Positions 1 to 9,298 are shown, counted from the stretch's first letter. The stretch is DNA of 64,000 bases from PALSA-693 sp963781155 (GCA_963781155.1 CAWAEC010000012.1:62001-126000); one strand, 5' to 3'. The notes: generated by a model from the letters alone, not told the origin. Made by a program: numbers and translations.

Positions 1-531
1 GTCGTTTGGGTCGAACCGGTTGAGGAACACGGCGACGGGGACAGGAGCGAGCGCGTACGCACCCAGCCGCACCGCGCTGATAGTGCCGAGACCAGCGGGG
101 GCCACCAAGACAGCCAAGTCGGCACCGAGAGCCCGGGCTAGGTCGGCATTGTGACCGTCGCGGGCCAGCGGTGATGCCACCCCGCCGGCTCCCTCCACCA
201 GCCCAACATCCACATCTGCGGGAGGCCATTTTTCCAGGAGCTCGTCGACGAGCGCAGCGAGTGTCGGCATAGGGGCGCCCAGCGCCTCGGCAGCCATGGG
301 TGGCGCCATCGGCCGCGGGTACCAGCGATGCGGGCGGCACACGACGGCCGGCGGCTCACCCGTCGCCAAGGCGAGCAATTCGGCGTCGGTGGGACCCGAC
401 CCGGGCGAGAACGACTGGGCTGGCTTGCGAACCGAAACCCGGCGGCCCCGTCCGACCAGGTGGCGGGCGAGGGCAGCGGCGACCCACGTCTTGCCCACTC
501 CGGTGTCGGTGCCGGTCACAGTGACGAGCAC
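1..531 (-). CDS. bioD: Dethiobiotin synthetase, 3' part beyond window
   Basis: ATP-dependent closure of the ureido ring of 7,8-diaminopelargonate to dethiobiotin in biotin synthesis. The visible 177 residues carry the N-terminal P-loop GTDTGVGKT, a KPAQSF segment matching the substrate-binding lysine region, and the VEGAGG motif typical of BioD. The chosen GTG start lies 16 bp inside the end of bioF, so the two are translationally coupled. The reading frame stays open to base 1, so the C-terminus (roughly 40-60 residues) is outside the window. This is the third gene of bioA-bioF-bioD. Confidence 0.93.
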   Translation of the reverse strand, partial: MLVTVTGTDTGVGKTWVAAALARHLVGRGRRVSVRKPAQSFSPGSGPTDAELLALATGEPPAVVCRPHRWYPRPMAPPMAAEALGAPMPTLAALVDELLEKWPPADVDVGLVEGAGGVASPLARDGHNADLARALGADLAVLVAPAGLGTISAVRLGAYALAPVPVAVFLNRFDPND

Positions 532-1637
532 GTCAGCTCCCTGAGGGCTATCGCAAGGCGCTCAACGTCTTCGAGGGTGTGGGCGGCTGACAGGGACACG
601 CGCAACCGACTAGTCCCGGGCGGAACGGTCGGCGGACGGATGGCCGGCACGAGGAGCCCCTGCTCGAGCAGCTTCGCGGCCGCGGTGAGCGCCGCCTGTT
701 CCGAGCCGACGACGACCGGGACCACGGGCGAGGGATGGCCGGGACGCAGGCGGTGGACGTGCTCTTGGAGGCGGGCACGCAGACAGGCGCCTTCCGCGGC
801 GCGCACCAGCTCGACTGCCACGTGGGCCGCGGCGACGGAGGCCGGGGCCAGCCCCGTAGTAAAAATAAACGTACGGGCCCGGTTGACCAGCAGGTCCACC
901 CAGGCCCTGGGGCCCGCGACATATCCGCCGAGCGAGCCCAGGGTCTTGGACAGGGTGCCGATGCGCAGGCAGGCAGCATCGGGGTCCGGGGCGTCGACGT
1001 CGAACACCAGGTGGGCGTCATCGAGGACCAGCAGCGCCCCGTGCCGGGCGCACAGCGAGGACAGTTCGGCGACCGGTGCCACGTCACCGTCCATCGAGAA
1101 CACCGTGTCGCTCACCACGATCGCACGGCCAGAGGTCGCAGCGACCAACGATGCGGCGTGGTCGATGTCGCGGTGACGGTATACGGCGACCTCGGCACGG
1201 GCCAGGCGGGCACCGTCGATCAACGAGGCGTGGTTGAGCTCGTCGGACACGATCCGCACCCCAGCGGCACCGAAGGTGCAAAGCACGGCCAGGTTGGCGT
1301 GATACCCGGTGGCGAACACCAGTGCCGCCTCCGTCTCGCGCCACGACGCCAGCGCCTCCTCCAACGCCACGTGCCCAGGACGGGTGCCGACGATCAGCCG
1401 GGACGAGCCCGCGCCCGTCCCCCACCGCTCGATCGCCGCGTTGGCGGCCGACCGCACCGCCGGGTGCTGGGACAGGCCCAGGTAGTCGTTGGACGCAAAC
1501 GACACCACCCCCGGTCGGCCGTCGACGGCCGCGCCAGGCTCGCCCCCATCCACGACCCGGAGATCCCGCCACTGCCGGGCAGCGCGGATGCGGTCCGTCT
1601 CTTGGGCGACCCAGTCGTCCCAGCCGGTCACGAACAC
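516..1637 (-). CDS. bioF: 8-amino-7-oxononanoate synthase (KAPA synthase)
   Basis: PLP-dependent decarboxylative condensation of pimeloyl thioester with L-alanine, the first step of biotin ring assembly. The 373-residue length is normal. The fold-type I aminotransferase core shows FASNDYLGL near residue 50, GTGAGSSRL near 75, DELNHAS near 132, DDAH near 207, and the PLP lysine K231 in GTLSKTLG. The ATG start overlaps the 3' end of bioA by 10 bp and the stop overlaps bioD by 16 bp, so this is a tight operon. Confidence 0.96.
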   Translation of the reverse strand: MFVTGWDDWVAQETDRIRAARQWRDLRVVDGGEPGAAVDGRPGVVSFASNDYLGLSQHPAVRSAANAAIERWGTGAGSSRLIVGTRPGHVALEEALASWRETEAALVFATGYHANLAVLCTFGAAGVRIVSDELNHASLIDGARLARAEVAVYRHRDIDHAASLVAATSGRAIVVSDTVFSMDGDVAPVAELSSLCARHGALLVLDDAHLVFDVDAPDPDAACLRIGTLSKTLGSLGGYVAGPRAWVDLLVNRARTFIFTTGLAPASVAAAHVAVELVRAAEGACLRARLQEHVHRLRPGHPSPVVPVVVGSEQAALTAAAKLLEQGLLVPAIRPPTVPPGTSRLRVSLSAAHTLEDVERLAIALRELTCSSL

Positions 1638-2926
1638 ACGGCGGTGATGGCGCCGTCAAGAACGTCGACGATTCGGTCGATCTCTTCCTCGGTTGACGTC
1701 AGCATCGGCATCAGCACCACGACATCGCCGAGAGGGCGCAGCAACACCCCGCGCTCGACGGCCTCGCCGCACACCCGCCGGCCCCAACGCAAGCCGGCTA
1801 CCGGAGGAGCCAACTCGACGCCGGCCATGAGGCCAGCCACCCGCACCTCTCGAACGGCGGTCCGCCCGGCCAGCTCGGCGAGGCGCCCTTCCAGCTGCGC
1901 CGACCGCGCGCCCACGTTCTCCAGCACCGACCACTCCTCCAACAGCTGCAGGTGACGGAGGGCCACCGCAGCGGCGAGGGCGTTACCACCGAAACTGTGG
2001 CCGTGATACAAGGTTGCCGGGCCGAGATCCTCGCCGCGGAAAGCGTCCGTGACATGACTGGATGCGACCGTGGCACTCATCGGAAGGTAACCGGCGGCCA
2101 GCCCTTTGCCGATACACAGCAGGTCCGGACGCAGGCCGCACCGTTCCGAAGCGAACAAGGTGCCAGTGCGCCCGAACCCGGTCGCCACCTCGTCGCAGAC
2201 CAGCAGCACCCCGGCGTCCCGGCAGGCCTGCCCCAGGCAGCGCACATCCTCGGGATTGGCGACATACATACCGGCGGCCCCTTGGACCAGCGGCTCGATG
2301 ACCACAGCGGCCAGCTTGTCGCCGGCAGTCTGAAGCCCTTTCAGCGCCAGCTCCAGCCAGCCGGCGTGGTGGTAACCCGGGGAGCGCAGCACCCGAGAGA
2401 AACGCAACGGGTCGAACAGGTCTGTTCCGAATCCGCCCGCCCCGAGCGACAAGGCCCCAACCGTGTCGCCGTGGTAGGCGTCGCCCAGCGCCAAATAGGT
2501 CGTCCGCTCTCGGCATCCCTGGTTCCACCAGAACTGGAACGCAATCTTGAGGGCCTGCTCTACCGCAGGAGCGCCGTCGGATGCGAACAGGAATCTGGGA
2601 TCGTCGACGGGCACCACCTCGGCGAGCGCTTCTGCCAGTGCCACCACCGCCGTGTTGCCGTGGCCGAGCATGGTGGTGTGGGCGACCTTGGCCAGCTGTC
2701 CCTGGAGCGCGTCGTCGAGCTCGGGTACCCGGTGGCCGAGTGTGGTCACCCAGAGGCTGGAGATGGCGTCCAGGTAACGACGACCATCGACGTCGACCAG
2801 CTCCCGGCCCTCGGCCCGGTCCACCATGATGGGGTGGTTGACGGCGAAGGCCGCCATCTGCGTGAATCCATGCCACACCCTGCCCTCGTCGCGCTTGACC
2901 CACTGGTCGTGGTCGCTACCGCCCAC
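1628..2926 (-). CDS. bioA: Adenosylmethionine-8-amino-7-oxononanoate aminotransferase
   Basis: PLP enzyme that transfers the amino group of S-adenosylmethionine to KAPA, giving diaminopelargonate. The 432 residues contain the BioA signature SSLWVTTLGH near 57, DAYHGDT near 149, the catalytic DEVATGFGRTG near 245 and the PLP lysine at 274 in CIGKGLAAGY. It is the first gene of the biotin operon. The GTG start follows a TAGGGT -10 box by 9 nt, which suggests a leaderless message. bioB is not in this window. Confidence 0.96.
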   Translation of the reverse strand: MGGSDHDQWVKRDEGRVWHGFTQMAAFAVNHPIMVDRAEGRELVDVDGRRYLDAISSLWVTTLGHRVPELDDALQGQLAKVAHTTMLGHGNTAVVALAEALAEVVPVDDPRFLFASDGAPAVEQALKIAFQFWWNQGCRERTTYLALGDAYHGDTVGALSLGAGGFGTDLFDPLRFSRVLRSPGYHHAGWLELALKGLQTAGDKLAAVVIEPLVQGAAGMYVANPEDVRCLGQACRDAGVLLVCDEVATGFGRTGTLFASERCGLRPDLLCIGKGLAAGYLPMSATVASSHVTDAFRGEDLGPATLYHGHSFGGNALAAAVALRHLQLLEEWSVLENVGARSAQLEGRLAELAGRTAVREVRVAGLMAGVELAPPVAGLRWGRRVCGEAVERGVLLRPLGDVVVLMPMLTSTEEEIDRIVDVLDGAITAVCS

Positions 2927-2935
2927 CAGATCGTC

Positions 2936-2941
2936 ACCCTA
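2936..2941 (-). promoter_or_regulatory. -10 box of the bio operon
   Basis: TAGGGT (read on the minus strand) lies 9 nt before the bioA GTG. No Shine-Dalgarno is visible in the gap, so the mRNA is probably leaderless. No biotin-regulator palindrome was recognised nearby. Confidence 0.5.
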
Positions 2942-3186
2942 CACGGGCCTGGCCTGAGGTCCACCCGGCCGGGTAGAGCACGGAGTCTGCGAGGCGACTC
3001 TGCCGAGGGCGGCAAGGATCGCGGGTTGCCTTGCTTTGCCCGCTGGTACTTCCCGGTTCGAAGTGCGCTAGCTGCTCGCAAAGGCGGGGGGTGTGGCGCC
3101 CCTCAGGTGCTCCCGTCACGTGCCGGCGGCGATTTCTCGCCGAACGACGCCCCCTCTTTTCGTACCGCCGCCAGCGCCAGAGCGCC

Positions 3187-3192
3187 TACCGT
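3187..3192 (+). promoter_or_regulatory. -10 box of the GNAT gene
   Basis: TACCGT lies 10 nt before the ATG at 3203 with no ribosome-binding site between. This supports the chosen start over the much longer open frame upstream. Confidence 0.45.
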
Positions 3193-3202
3193 CGGTTTTC
3201 GC

Positions 3203-3676
3203 ATGGATGATGGCGAGGTGTCGTTGCAGCGGGCCGGCCGGAACGAGAGCGCAGAGATCGCCGAGGTGTGGCTTCGGTCGCGCGCAGCGTCGGTCCCCGC
3301 CATCCCTCCACCTGTCCACAGTGATGAAGAAGTCCGGGCCTGGTTCGAGGAGGTTGTGCTCACCCGCCGGGAGGTATGGGTCGCAAAGGTCAACGCCAAA
3401 GTCATCGCCTTGCTTGTTCTCGACGAGGACTGGGTGGACCAGCTCTACGTTGACCCAACATGGACGGGCAAAGGGGTCGGCTCGTGCCTCCTCGCCGTAG
3501 CCAAGGAACGACGGTCGGCTGGCCTCAGGCTCTGGACGTTCCAAGCGAACGCTCGTGCCAGGCGGTTCTACGAACGGCACGGGTTCGTCGCGACGAACGC
3601 CACTGATGGTGACAACGAAGAGGGGGCCCCTGACGTCCGCTACGACTGGCTGGGTCCCGATAGGCCTATCCCATGA
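3203..3676 (+). CDS. GNAT-family N-acetyltransferase
   Basis: 157-residue single-domain acetyltransferase that would transfer an acetyl group from acetyl-CoA to an unknown amine. The central strand VDQLYVDPTWTGKGVGSCLL holds the acetyl-CoA pyrophosphate loop (G-K-G-V-G), and the C-terminal part has the family's FYERHGF. The frame is open far upstream, but that stretch is antisense to bioA and the leaderless -10 box points to ATG 3203. It is transcribed divergently from the biotin operon. Substrate unknown. Confidence 0.85.
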   Translation: MDDGEVSLQRAGRNESAEIAEVWLRSRAASVPAIPPPVHSDEEVRAWFEEVVLTRREVWVAKVNAKVIALLVLDEDWVDQLYVDPTWTGKGVGSCLLAVAKERRSAGLRLWTFQANARARRFYERHGFVATNATDGDNEEGAPDVRYDWLGPDRPIP

Positions 3677-4073
3677 CTTCCAGAATCGAGTCAGTTCGGA
3701 CAACTCGGTGCCTCGGGCTTGGGTCGAGCGCCAAGGACGAATCCCTTGCGGCGGTGGTGTGCGAACGTGGAGCCGCCGCCGCCGGCGGGGCCATCGGTCA
3801 GCACACCGACGAGGTGCTGCGTGAATGCCTCGACGATTGGGCGGGCCGCCTCGTTCCCCTGCGGGCCCACGGTATCGATCGGCGACCGGCGAACAGGGTG
3901 GCGCCGCTTTGACAGGAGCGGATCTCGCTCCGGCAAACGGAAGGCGGATCCAGAAGACCCAGGGCGGCGGTCGCTGGCGCAGCCGCACCGGGCGTGGGTC
4001 GCGAACAGAGAACGCCCGCCCAGCCGGCTCGACGCGCCACTGCCCGATCGGGATGTGTAGGCGCACGGACGAT
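3677..4073. other. Gene-free stretch
   Basis: About 400 bp between the GNAT and flavin-reductase genes. Short open frames exist on both strands, but none has a recognisable domain, a ribosome-binding site or a leaderless promoter. The only signal seen is the promoter of the next gene at its right end. Confidence 0.5.
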
Positions 4074-4079
4074 TAGGGT
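4074..4079 (+). promoter_or_regulatory. -10 box of the flavin reductase-like gene
   Basis: TAGGGT is followed after 7 nt by the ATG at 4087. The spacing fits a leaderless transcript. Confidence 0.5.
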
Positions 4080-4086
4080 TGGAGTC

Positions 4087-4569
4087 ATGGATCCCCAGGC
4101 CAAGAAGGTGGCCCTCCGGGCCATCAATTACGGGCTGTACGTGCTGACGGCCATCGAAGGCGAGGACGTTGGAGCCGCGGGCGTAAACTGGCTCACACAG
4201 GCTTCTTTCGAGCCTCCTTTGATCGCAGTCGCAGTGAAAACCGATAACGACACGCACCGGCTGATCGAGCGCACCGGGAAGTTTGCGGTGAACGTGCTGG
4301 GGGAGGACCAGCTCGACATCGGGAAGGCCTTCTTTCGCAGCGCTTCGTTGGACGGGGACACGATCAACGGTCACCGCTTCGAGGCCGGACCCGAAACCGG
4401 CGCGCCCCTTCTTGTCGAGCTGCCGTACTGGTTCGAGGCAACCGTCACCGATACGGTCAACCGCGGGGATCACACCGTCTTCGTGGCCGAGGTGGTCAAC
4501 GCGGGCGTGAGAGATGAGAAGGCCACGCCCCTACTGCTGCGGTCGACCGGGATGAACTACGGAGGGTAA
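4087..4569 (+). CDS. Flavin reductase-like domain protein
   Basis: 160-residue FMN-binding split-barrel protein of the flavin reductase-like family, which reduce FMN or FAD with NAD(P)H, often for a partner monooxygenase. Visible family features are an N-terminal YGLYVLTA, the flavin-contacting NWLTQASFEPP near residue 37, FAVNVLGEDQ near 71, and GDHTVFVAEV near 133 with the conserved histidine. No oxygenase partner sits beside it. It converges on the hydrolase gene at 4650. Confidence 0.85.
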   Translation: MDPQAKKVALRAINYGLYVLTAIEGEDVGAAGVNWLTQASFEPPLIAVAVKTDNDTHRLIERTGKFAVNVLGEDQLDIGKAFFRSASLDGDTINGHRFEAGPETGAPLLVELPYWFEATVTDTVNRGDHTVFVAEVVNAGVRDEKATPLLLRSTGMNYGG

Positions 4570-4649
4570 GAGGGCACGTCGCCTCCCGGCGTAGCGTCGG
4601 TCCGCTCGACGACCCCGGAGGATCGCAATGTCGCATCGCCCTCCCTGCA

Positions 4650-6674
4650 TCAACTCACGACCACACGCACGCGCCCAAGGTTCATGATGCGACCATGCGG
4701 GTTATCGTGTTCGCCGAGACGATGTGACGTGGCGCGCAATGCGGGAAAGTAAGTGGCGGGCTCGGTAAACGTGTACTCCCGCTCGAGGCGCAGCGAGGTG
4801 TACGAGAGGTCCTCGTTGGTCAACGGCTCGACGACCGGGAAGTCGCCTCGGCCCTCGAAGTCCCACTCCGCGGCGACGATGATGCCGGCGCCGGGTGGTA
4901 GCTCTAGAAGCGCCGAGAATGCCACCGGCTCGTCGACCGCGACGTCGGCCCGAACGCTGCCGTTGGCCGTCAGATGGACGACGGACTGGATACCGCGTCG
5001 CTGGGCGGCGGTGGCCGGCAGCACAATCTGACCGTCGACCCACTCGTAATTCGTGCTCGGTAGGGGCACAATGCCGCGCTCAACCCATGCCGCGACATCG
5101 CGCAGGGCCTGCTCGAGCATGCCCCGGTAGTTGATGATGTGTGTGGAACGGTCGGGCTGAAGGTCGATGCGGGGCATGACCGCCGGGTCCTGGTGCATGG
5201 CGTGGTCGGTGAACCAGATGCGGTAGTGATCATCGATGCGACGGCCGAGCACGGCCTCGACGCGTTTGCGGTACCACTCCACCTGCTGCGGGTGCGCGAT
5301 CTCATCGAACAGACTCTGGACGACAATCATCTTCCCGGCGAAACGTCCGTCAATGCGGCCCGCTCCATTGTTACGCACGAAGCGTGGACCCAAAAGCTGC
5401 GGGCGTTGCGGATAGACGGGTCGACCTGCAGCACGGAACTGGTCGTACTCGGGATACTCGTCACCCGCCGGCACCTGGTGACGGTGGTAGGTCTGGAAGG
5501 CAAGATACGGCGTGTTGTCGACAAGAACCTCGTCGCCCACGGCGACCCTCCGCAGGTGCTCGAACTCCTCCTGGCCTATGCCCGTGGTGATGTAGTCGTC
5601 CTGTCGTCCCGAGATCCAGACATGGTGATCCGCGGCGCGCCCGCTCGTAAAGCGCAGCATGGCGCCCGTAAGGTCGGCTGGAGGTAACTCCGCGAGCACG
5701 TACGCCACCGGCACGTCCTCGATGTGCAGCCCCCGCAGAGCCATCGGGATCGGCAGGCCGCGATCGCGGGCCTCTGAAAGCAAGACCAATCTCTCGATTC
5801 GCGACTTGTGCTCGACCTTCGCGGCGAGGAGCGACTCGGTGGGGTCCGCGCCGAGGTACCCGGGGACTGTCCAGAAGTCGTCGAAATAGGTCGGATCCCA
5901 TGTTGCGAAGTGGTCGAACAGACCCGCCCACACGGTTGTGTACTGGAGGCGAATGCGCTCCGCGTCGAACCAGGCCCCAGGGGGAAAGCCCATCCGGGTC
6001 ACTTCGGCGAGCGCGTCGCGCTCCTCGGCCGTCAGGCCGGAATACATGTCGCCGCTTCCCCCGGGTTCGACCGCATCAACGATCCGCGGGAGTTTGGGGC
6101 CAAGCACGCGGAAGGCGTGGGCCTGCACCGAGAACATGTTCGGCACGCTTTGGAGCGTGCCGTGGATGTAGGGCACCGCACCGTCCCACACGTCGTCACC
6201 GTTCTCGATGCAGGCAATCGCTCGATAGGCGCCGCCGCTGCCGCCGAACACGTATCCAAACGGGCGGTGCTCCCCGTACATGTCGGCCGCGACGACACGC
6301 GAATACCTCGCCGCGGCGGCGCTTGCCCGGTAGCCGGCGACCGTCGAGTCCTCGCCGCGTAAGGCGCGTCGGAACCGGCCCAGGTTCGACTCCACCAGAT
6401 AGCCGCCGCTCGCGACAGCGAACTCGATGTAGCCGGTGAACGCTCCCTCGGTGGCGCCGTGCTCCGATCCCGGCACTGGCGACAACGGGTGGAAGAACCG
6501 GCCCTGATAACGCGTCGCGTCGGGGAAATAGATCGAGAACCGGCAATCGGTCCCGCCGAAGCCACCGTGAACATACCGGTGCCGCACCGGCTCCTCACGC
6601 CATTCGTCGACATCAATGAACGGCGATGTAAACATCGGATCGGTCAACCCCACCAGCCGTGTGGCGCCTGCCAT
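4650..6674 (-). CDS. Large putative alpha/beta-hydrolase (tannase-like)
   Basis: 674-residue protein with a likely serine-hydrolase triad: nucleophile elbow FGGSGG with Ser146, a candidate acid in QSLFDE, and a C-terminal histidine in the FTDHAMH segment. The spread of these over about 400 residues recalls tannase/feruloyl-esterase-type enzymes with large lid insertions, but no close family is certain. No signal peptide is seen. ATG 6674 is chosen because AAGGGG lies 6 nt upstream; the frame continues another 100 codons without support. It diverges from the small secreted protein at 6956. Confidence 0.6.
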   Translation of the reverse strand: MAGATRLVGLTDPMFTSPFIDVDEWREEPVRHRYVHGGFGGTDCRFSIYFPDATRYQGRFFHPLSPVPGSEHGATEGAFTGYIEFAVASGGYLVESNLGRFRRALRGEDSTVAGYRASAAAARYSRVVAADMYGEHRPFGYVFGGSGGAYRAIACIENGDDVWDGAVPYIHGTLQSVPNMFSVQAHAFRVLGPKLPRIVDAVEPGGSGDMYSGLTAEERDALAEVTRMGFPPGAWFDAERIRLQYTTVWAGLFDHFATWDPTYFDDFWTVPGYLGADPTESLLAAKVEHKSRIERLVLLSEARDRGLPIPMALRGLHIEDVPVAYVLAELPPADLTGAMLRFTSGRAADHHVWISGRQDDYITTGIGQEEFEHLRRVAVGDEVLVDNTPYLAFQTYHRHQVPAGDEYPEYDQFRAAGRPVYPQRPQLLGPRFVRNNGAGRIDGRFAGKMIVVQSLFDEIAHPQQVEWYRKRVEAVLGRRIDDHYRIWFTDHAMHQDPAVMPRIDLQPDRSTHIINYRGMLEQALRDVAAWVERGIVPLPSTNYEWVDGQIVLPATAAQRRGIQSVVHLTANGSVRADVAVDEPVAFSALLELPPGAGIIVAAEWDFEGRGDFPVVEPLTNEDLSYTSLRLEREYTFTEPATYFPALRATSHRLGEHDNPHGRIMNLGRVRVVVS

Positions 6675-6955
6675 CTCGTTCCCCTTCACCATTCCATCCA
6701 CAACACGTCTCGGTCTGGTGCCACAGCGTACCCCTCCGGCTGTGACATTCCGCTGGGGGAAGGTTGTTTCCGCCGACCGACCGCACGCATTCGCGCTTGT
6801 CAGCGCCAACGAGGTGGTGACGAGAGGGTGCGGGATCACCACGCTCGCGTCCGGCTGTCGGGATGACAATCTTTGGAACCGGCCACGAGGTTCCTGACGT
6901 ACCGCTGCCCAGACCTGCCAAAACAGGCGGTCCTTACCGACAGGAGATACGTCTG

Positions 6956-7369
6956 ATGAATCGTCTACTTCGGCGTGCAAGCCTTCTCATGTTGCCCGCC
7001 CTGGCCTTCGGCGGTGCAGTCGCCGACCTGACTGCTGCCCCCCCGGCCCACGCGGCCACCAGCGGCCCCAGGATCACCGCTTACTTCGAGACGGGCGAGA
7101 TCGAGGTGTTGGGCAGCGGCTACACGCCGGGTGCAACCGTACAAATCGAAGCCCTGAACTCCGCCATGACCCGGGCTGAGGCCACAGTCTCCGAAACGGC
7201 CAACGCCAGCGGCCAGGTCCAGGGTTGGCTCACCGTCGACCGCTGTGCCGGACCAGACGTATGGCACTTCTACTCCGGACAAGTCTGGATCGCCGCTGAC
7301 GGCGCACCCGGTCCCACAGCGTGGGCGTCGGGCACCCTGGGTCCCGACAGCCTGCCTGCCTCCTGCTAG
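6956..7369 (+). CDS. Small secreted protein of unknown function
   Basis: 137 residues. A clear Sec signal peptide (MNRLLRR, then a hydrophobic stretch to about residue 33, ending PAHA) precedes a mature domain of about 100 residues. That domain starts GPRITAYFETGEIEVLGSGYTPG, which looks like one beta-sandwich strand set (GSGYTPGATVQIE resembles Ig-like extracellular domains). It has two cysteines, one in DRCAGPD and one as the last residue, which could form a disulfide. CAGGAGA precedes the ATG. A strong hairpin follows the stop. Confidence 0.75.
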   Translation: MNRLLRRASLLMLPALAFGGAVADLTAAPPAHAATSGPRITAYFETGEIEVLGSGYTPGATVQIEALNSAMTRAEATVSETANASGQVQGWLTVDRCAGPDVWHFYSGQVWIAADGAPGPTAWASGTLGPDSLPASC

Positions 7370-7381
7370 CAGGCCCAAATA

Positions 7382-7420
7382 GGTGGAGCGGTCGCCGGCC
7401 CAACCCGTTACCGCTCCACC
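7382..7420 (+). terminator. Hairpin after the secreted-protein gene
   Basis: An 11-bp perfect stem (GGTGGAGCGGT / ACCGCTCCACC) with a 17-nt loop begins 13 bp after the stop. No T tract follows, as is common in actinobacteria. Confidence 0.7.
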
Positions 7421-7556
7421 AAAGGGCCGAAGGACACGGTCTTTCGTTCACAGGTGTGCCCGGAACTTTGTGGAGGTTGGTCCGGAGGTCGACAATTCGA
7501 TATTCGACACGCAAAGATGCCCGCGAGTCACTTCGCCTCAGATGTGTTGTGTCGGA

Positions 7557-7562
7557 TAACGT
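7557..7562 (+). promoter_or_regulatory. -10 box of hydrolase-thioesterase operon
   Basis: TAACGT lies 6 nt before GTG 7569; no ribosome-binding site fits between them. Confidence 0.5.
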
Positions 7563-7568
7563 CTGCGG

Positions 7569-8366
7569 GTGCCGACAGCCCACGTCAACGGGATCGACGT
7601 CTACTACGAGCACTCCGGGGAGGGCCAACGCCTGCTGTTCTTCAACGGCTCGGGAGCGACTCTCGAAACGACCGGCCCGATGGTCGATCCGTACCGGGCT
7701 CGATTCGAGGTCCTGGTGCACGATCAGCGTGGTCTCGGCCGTACCGAGATCCCGCCCGGACCGTACTCCATGAAGGACTACGCCGCCGATGCGCTCGCCC
7801 TGATGGACTTCGTGGGCTGGTCGTCGTGTCGTGTCGTAGGCGTCAGCTTCGGAGGGATGGTCGCCCAGGAGTTCGCTGTCACCGCCCCCGATCGAGTGGA
7901 GCGACTCGTGCTCGCTTGTACGTCGCCGGGTGGCACAGGGGGATCGTCGTACCCGTTACACGAGCTCGGCTCACTTGATGACTCGACCGTGCAGCCGCGG
8001 ATGCTCCAACTGCTCGACACGCGCTTCACCCCCGAATACTTCGATTCCCATCCCGCCGACGAGGCCTTGGCGTCGATGTACACGGCGCGCAACCCGGGAG
8101 CAAAGAGCGCAGAACAGCGCCGCGGCGAGCGCGAACAGCTGTTGGCCCGCAGCACGCACGACGTAATTGACCGCTTGCCGAACGTCACGTGCCCGACCCT
8201 CGTGGCTGCCGGCCGATATGACGGGATCGCTCCGCTCCGCAACAGCGAAGCGATCGCCAGCCGGATTTCCGGCTCGGAGCTCCGCATCTTCGAGGGAGGC
8301 CACATCTTCTTCCGCCAGGACGAGCGAGCGACGGCGGAGATCCTCGACTTCCTCGATCTGCAGTGA
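7569..8366 (+). CDS. Alpha/beta-hydrolase (enol-lactonase-like)
   Basis: 265-residue alpha/beta-hydrolase most like the 3-oxoadipate enol-lactonase/epoxide-hydrolase group. It shows the oxyanion segment FFNGSG near residue 25, DQRGLGRTE near 52, the nucleophile elbow VGVSFGGM (Ser near 95), and a C-terminal GGHIFF histidine near 250. It lies 37 bp upstream of an acyl-CoA thioesterase in the same direction, so both probably act in degradation of a carboxylic acid. Substrate unknown. Confidence 0.85.
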   Translation: MPTAHVNGIDVYYEHSGEGQRLLFFNGSGATLETTGPMVDPYRARFEVLVHDQRGLGRTEIPPGPYSMKDYAADALALMDFVGWSSCRVVGVSFGGMVAQEFAVTAPDRVERLVLACTSPGGTGGSSYPLHELGSLDDSTVQPRMLQLLDTRFTPEYFDSHPADEALASMYTARNPGAKSAEQRRGEREQLLARSTHDVIDRLPNVTCPTLVAAGRYDGIAPLRNSEAIASRISGSELRIFEGGHIFFRQDERATAEILDFLDLQ

Positions 8367-8403
8367 TTCTTCTTCGAACGTCGCCAACCACGATGGAGCC
8401 GGC

Positions 8404-9294
8404 ATGCCAATTGATACGACTACACTTCCTTCCGTCCTCCGACTCGAGCAGGTGGGTGAACACGTCTTCCAGGCGCAGCCGTTGCACGACGGCGCCACCC
8501 ATCGCAATGTGGTGTTCGGCGGTGAGATATTGGCCCAGGCCATAGTGGCTGCATATATCGACCGCAATCTCGACCGTATCGATGAGAAAGAGGTCAAGTC
8601 CGTTCATGCCATCTTCGCTCGCGCTGGAGACTATGGGCAGCCGATTCGCTATGAGGTTGAGCGGATGCACGATGGACGAACGCTCGGAAGCGATACCGTG
8701 ACCTTTTCCCAGGGCGACCGAATCATGTCACGCCTGTTGATCCTGTGGAGCCGCGATGAGCCTGATCTCATCCGCCACACGGATGGGGTGAGCTTACCGG
8801 TCGTCCCTGGACCCGAGGACGAGAGTAATCGCGCCGACGGCCGGGTCTTCCCCGGTGCAGAAGGTAGGATCGTGGACGGGATCAATACGTGGAGCGATGA
8901 AGAGCCGTTGCGCCCTCCGCTCCAGAACGTGTGGACTCGGTACGGCGTCAACTTCGAGATGCCGGTGAACCAAGCAATCCTTTCCTGGGCTACAGATGGT
9001 TTCCTGATCGGCACGGCCATGCTGCCGCATGACGGCTACAACGAAAGTCATGCCCACAAGACCATTTCGACGGGCGTGATAAGTCACACCATAAACTTCC
9101 ACGACAGGTTCGCCGCCGATGAGTGGCTGTTGATAGCGAACGAGAGCGTCTGGGCGGGACGAGGCCGCAGCCATGGACGGGCCAATGTCTGGACGGCCGA
9201 TGGCCGGCTGGTCGCCACTTACACCCAGGACAACCTGGTCCGAGGATGGGCGGACGGGAGAGATCACACGGCCGACTATCAGCGAATCATGTAG
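8404..9294 (+). CDS. Acyl-CoA thioesterase II-like (TesB family)
   Basis: 296 residues with two hot-dog domains, as in TesB thioesterases that hydrolyse acyl-CoA to free acid and CoA. The N-terminal domain has VFGGEILAQA near residue 37, and HAIFARAG near 69 is the helix/strand preceding the active site. The C-terminal domain shows INFHDRFAADEWLL and the SVWAGRGRSHGRANVW strand holding the usual active-site region. GGAG lies 5 nt before the ATG. Second gene after the hydrolase at 7569. Confidence 0.88.
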   Translation: MPIDTTTLPSVLRLEQVGEHVFQAQPLHDGATHRNVVFGGEILAQAIVAAYIDRNLDRIDEKEVKSVHAIFARAGDYGQPIRYEVERMHDGRTLGSDTVTFSQGDRIMSRLLILWSRDEPDLIRHTDGVSLPVVPGPEDESNRADGRVFPGAEGRIVDGINTWSDEEPLRPPLQNVWTRYGVNFEMPVNQAILSWATDGFLIGTAMLPHDGYNESHAHKTISTGVISHTINFHDRFAADEWLLIANESVWAGRGRSHGRANVWTADGRLVATYTQDNLVRGWADGRDHTADYQRIM

Positions 9295-9298
9295 GATC

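Noticed and set aside
2995..3080. tRNA-like GGTTCGAA T-loop
   Set aside because: The flanking bases do not pair as a T-stem and no acceptor or anticodon arm fits, so this is chance.
1952..3202. Long N-terminal extension of the GNAT protein
   Set aside because: The extra frame is antisense to bioA and lacks any domain; a promoter and start fit ATG 3203.
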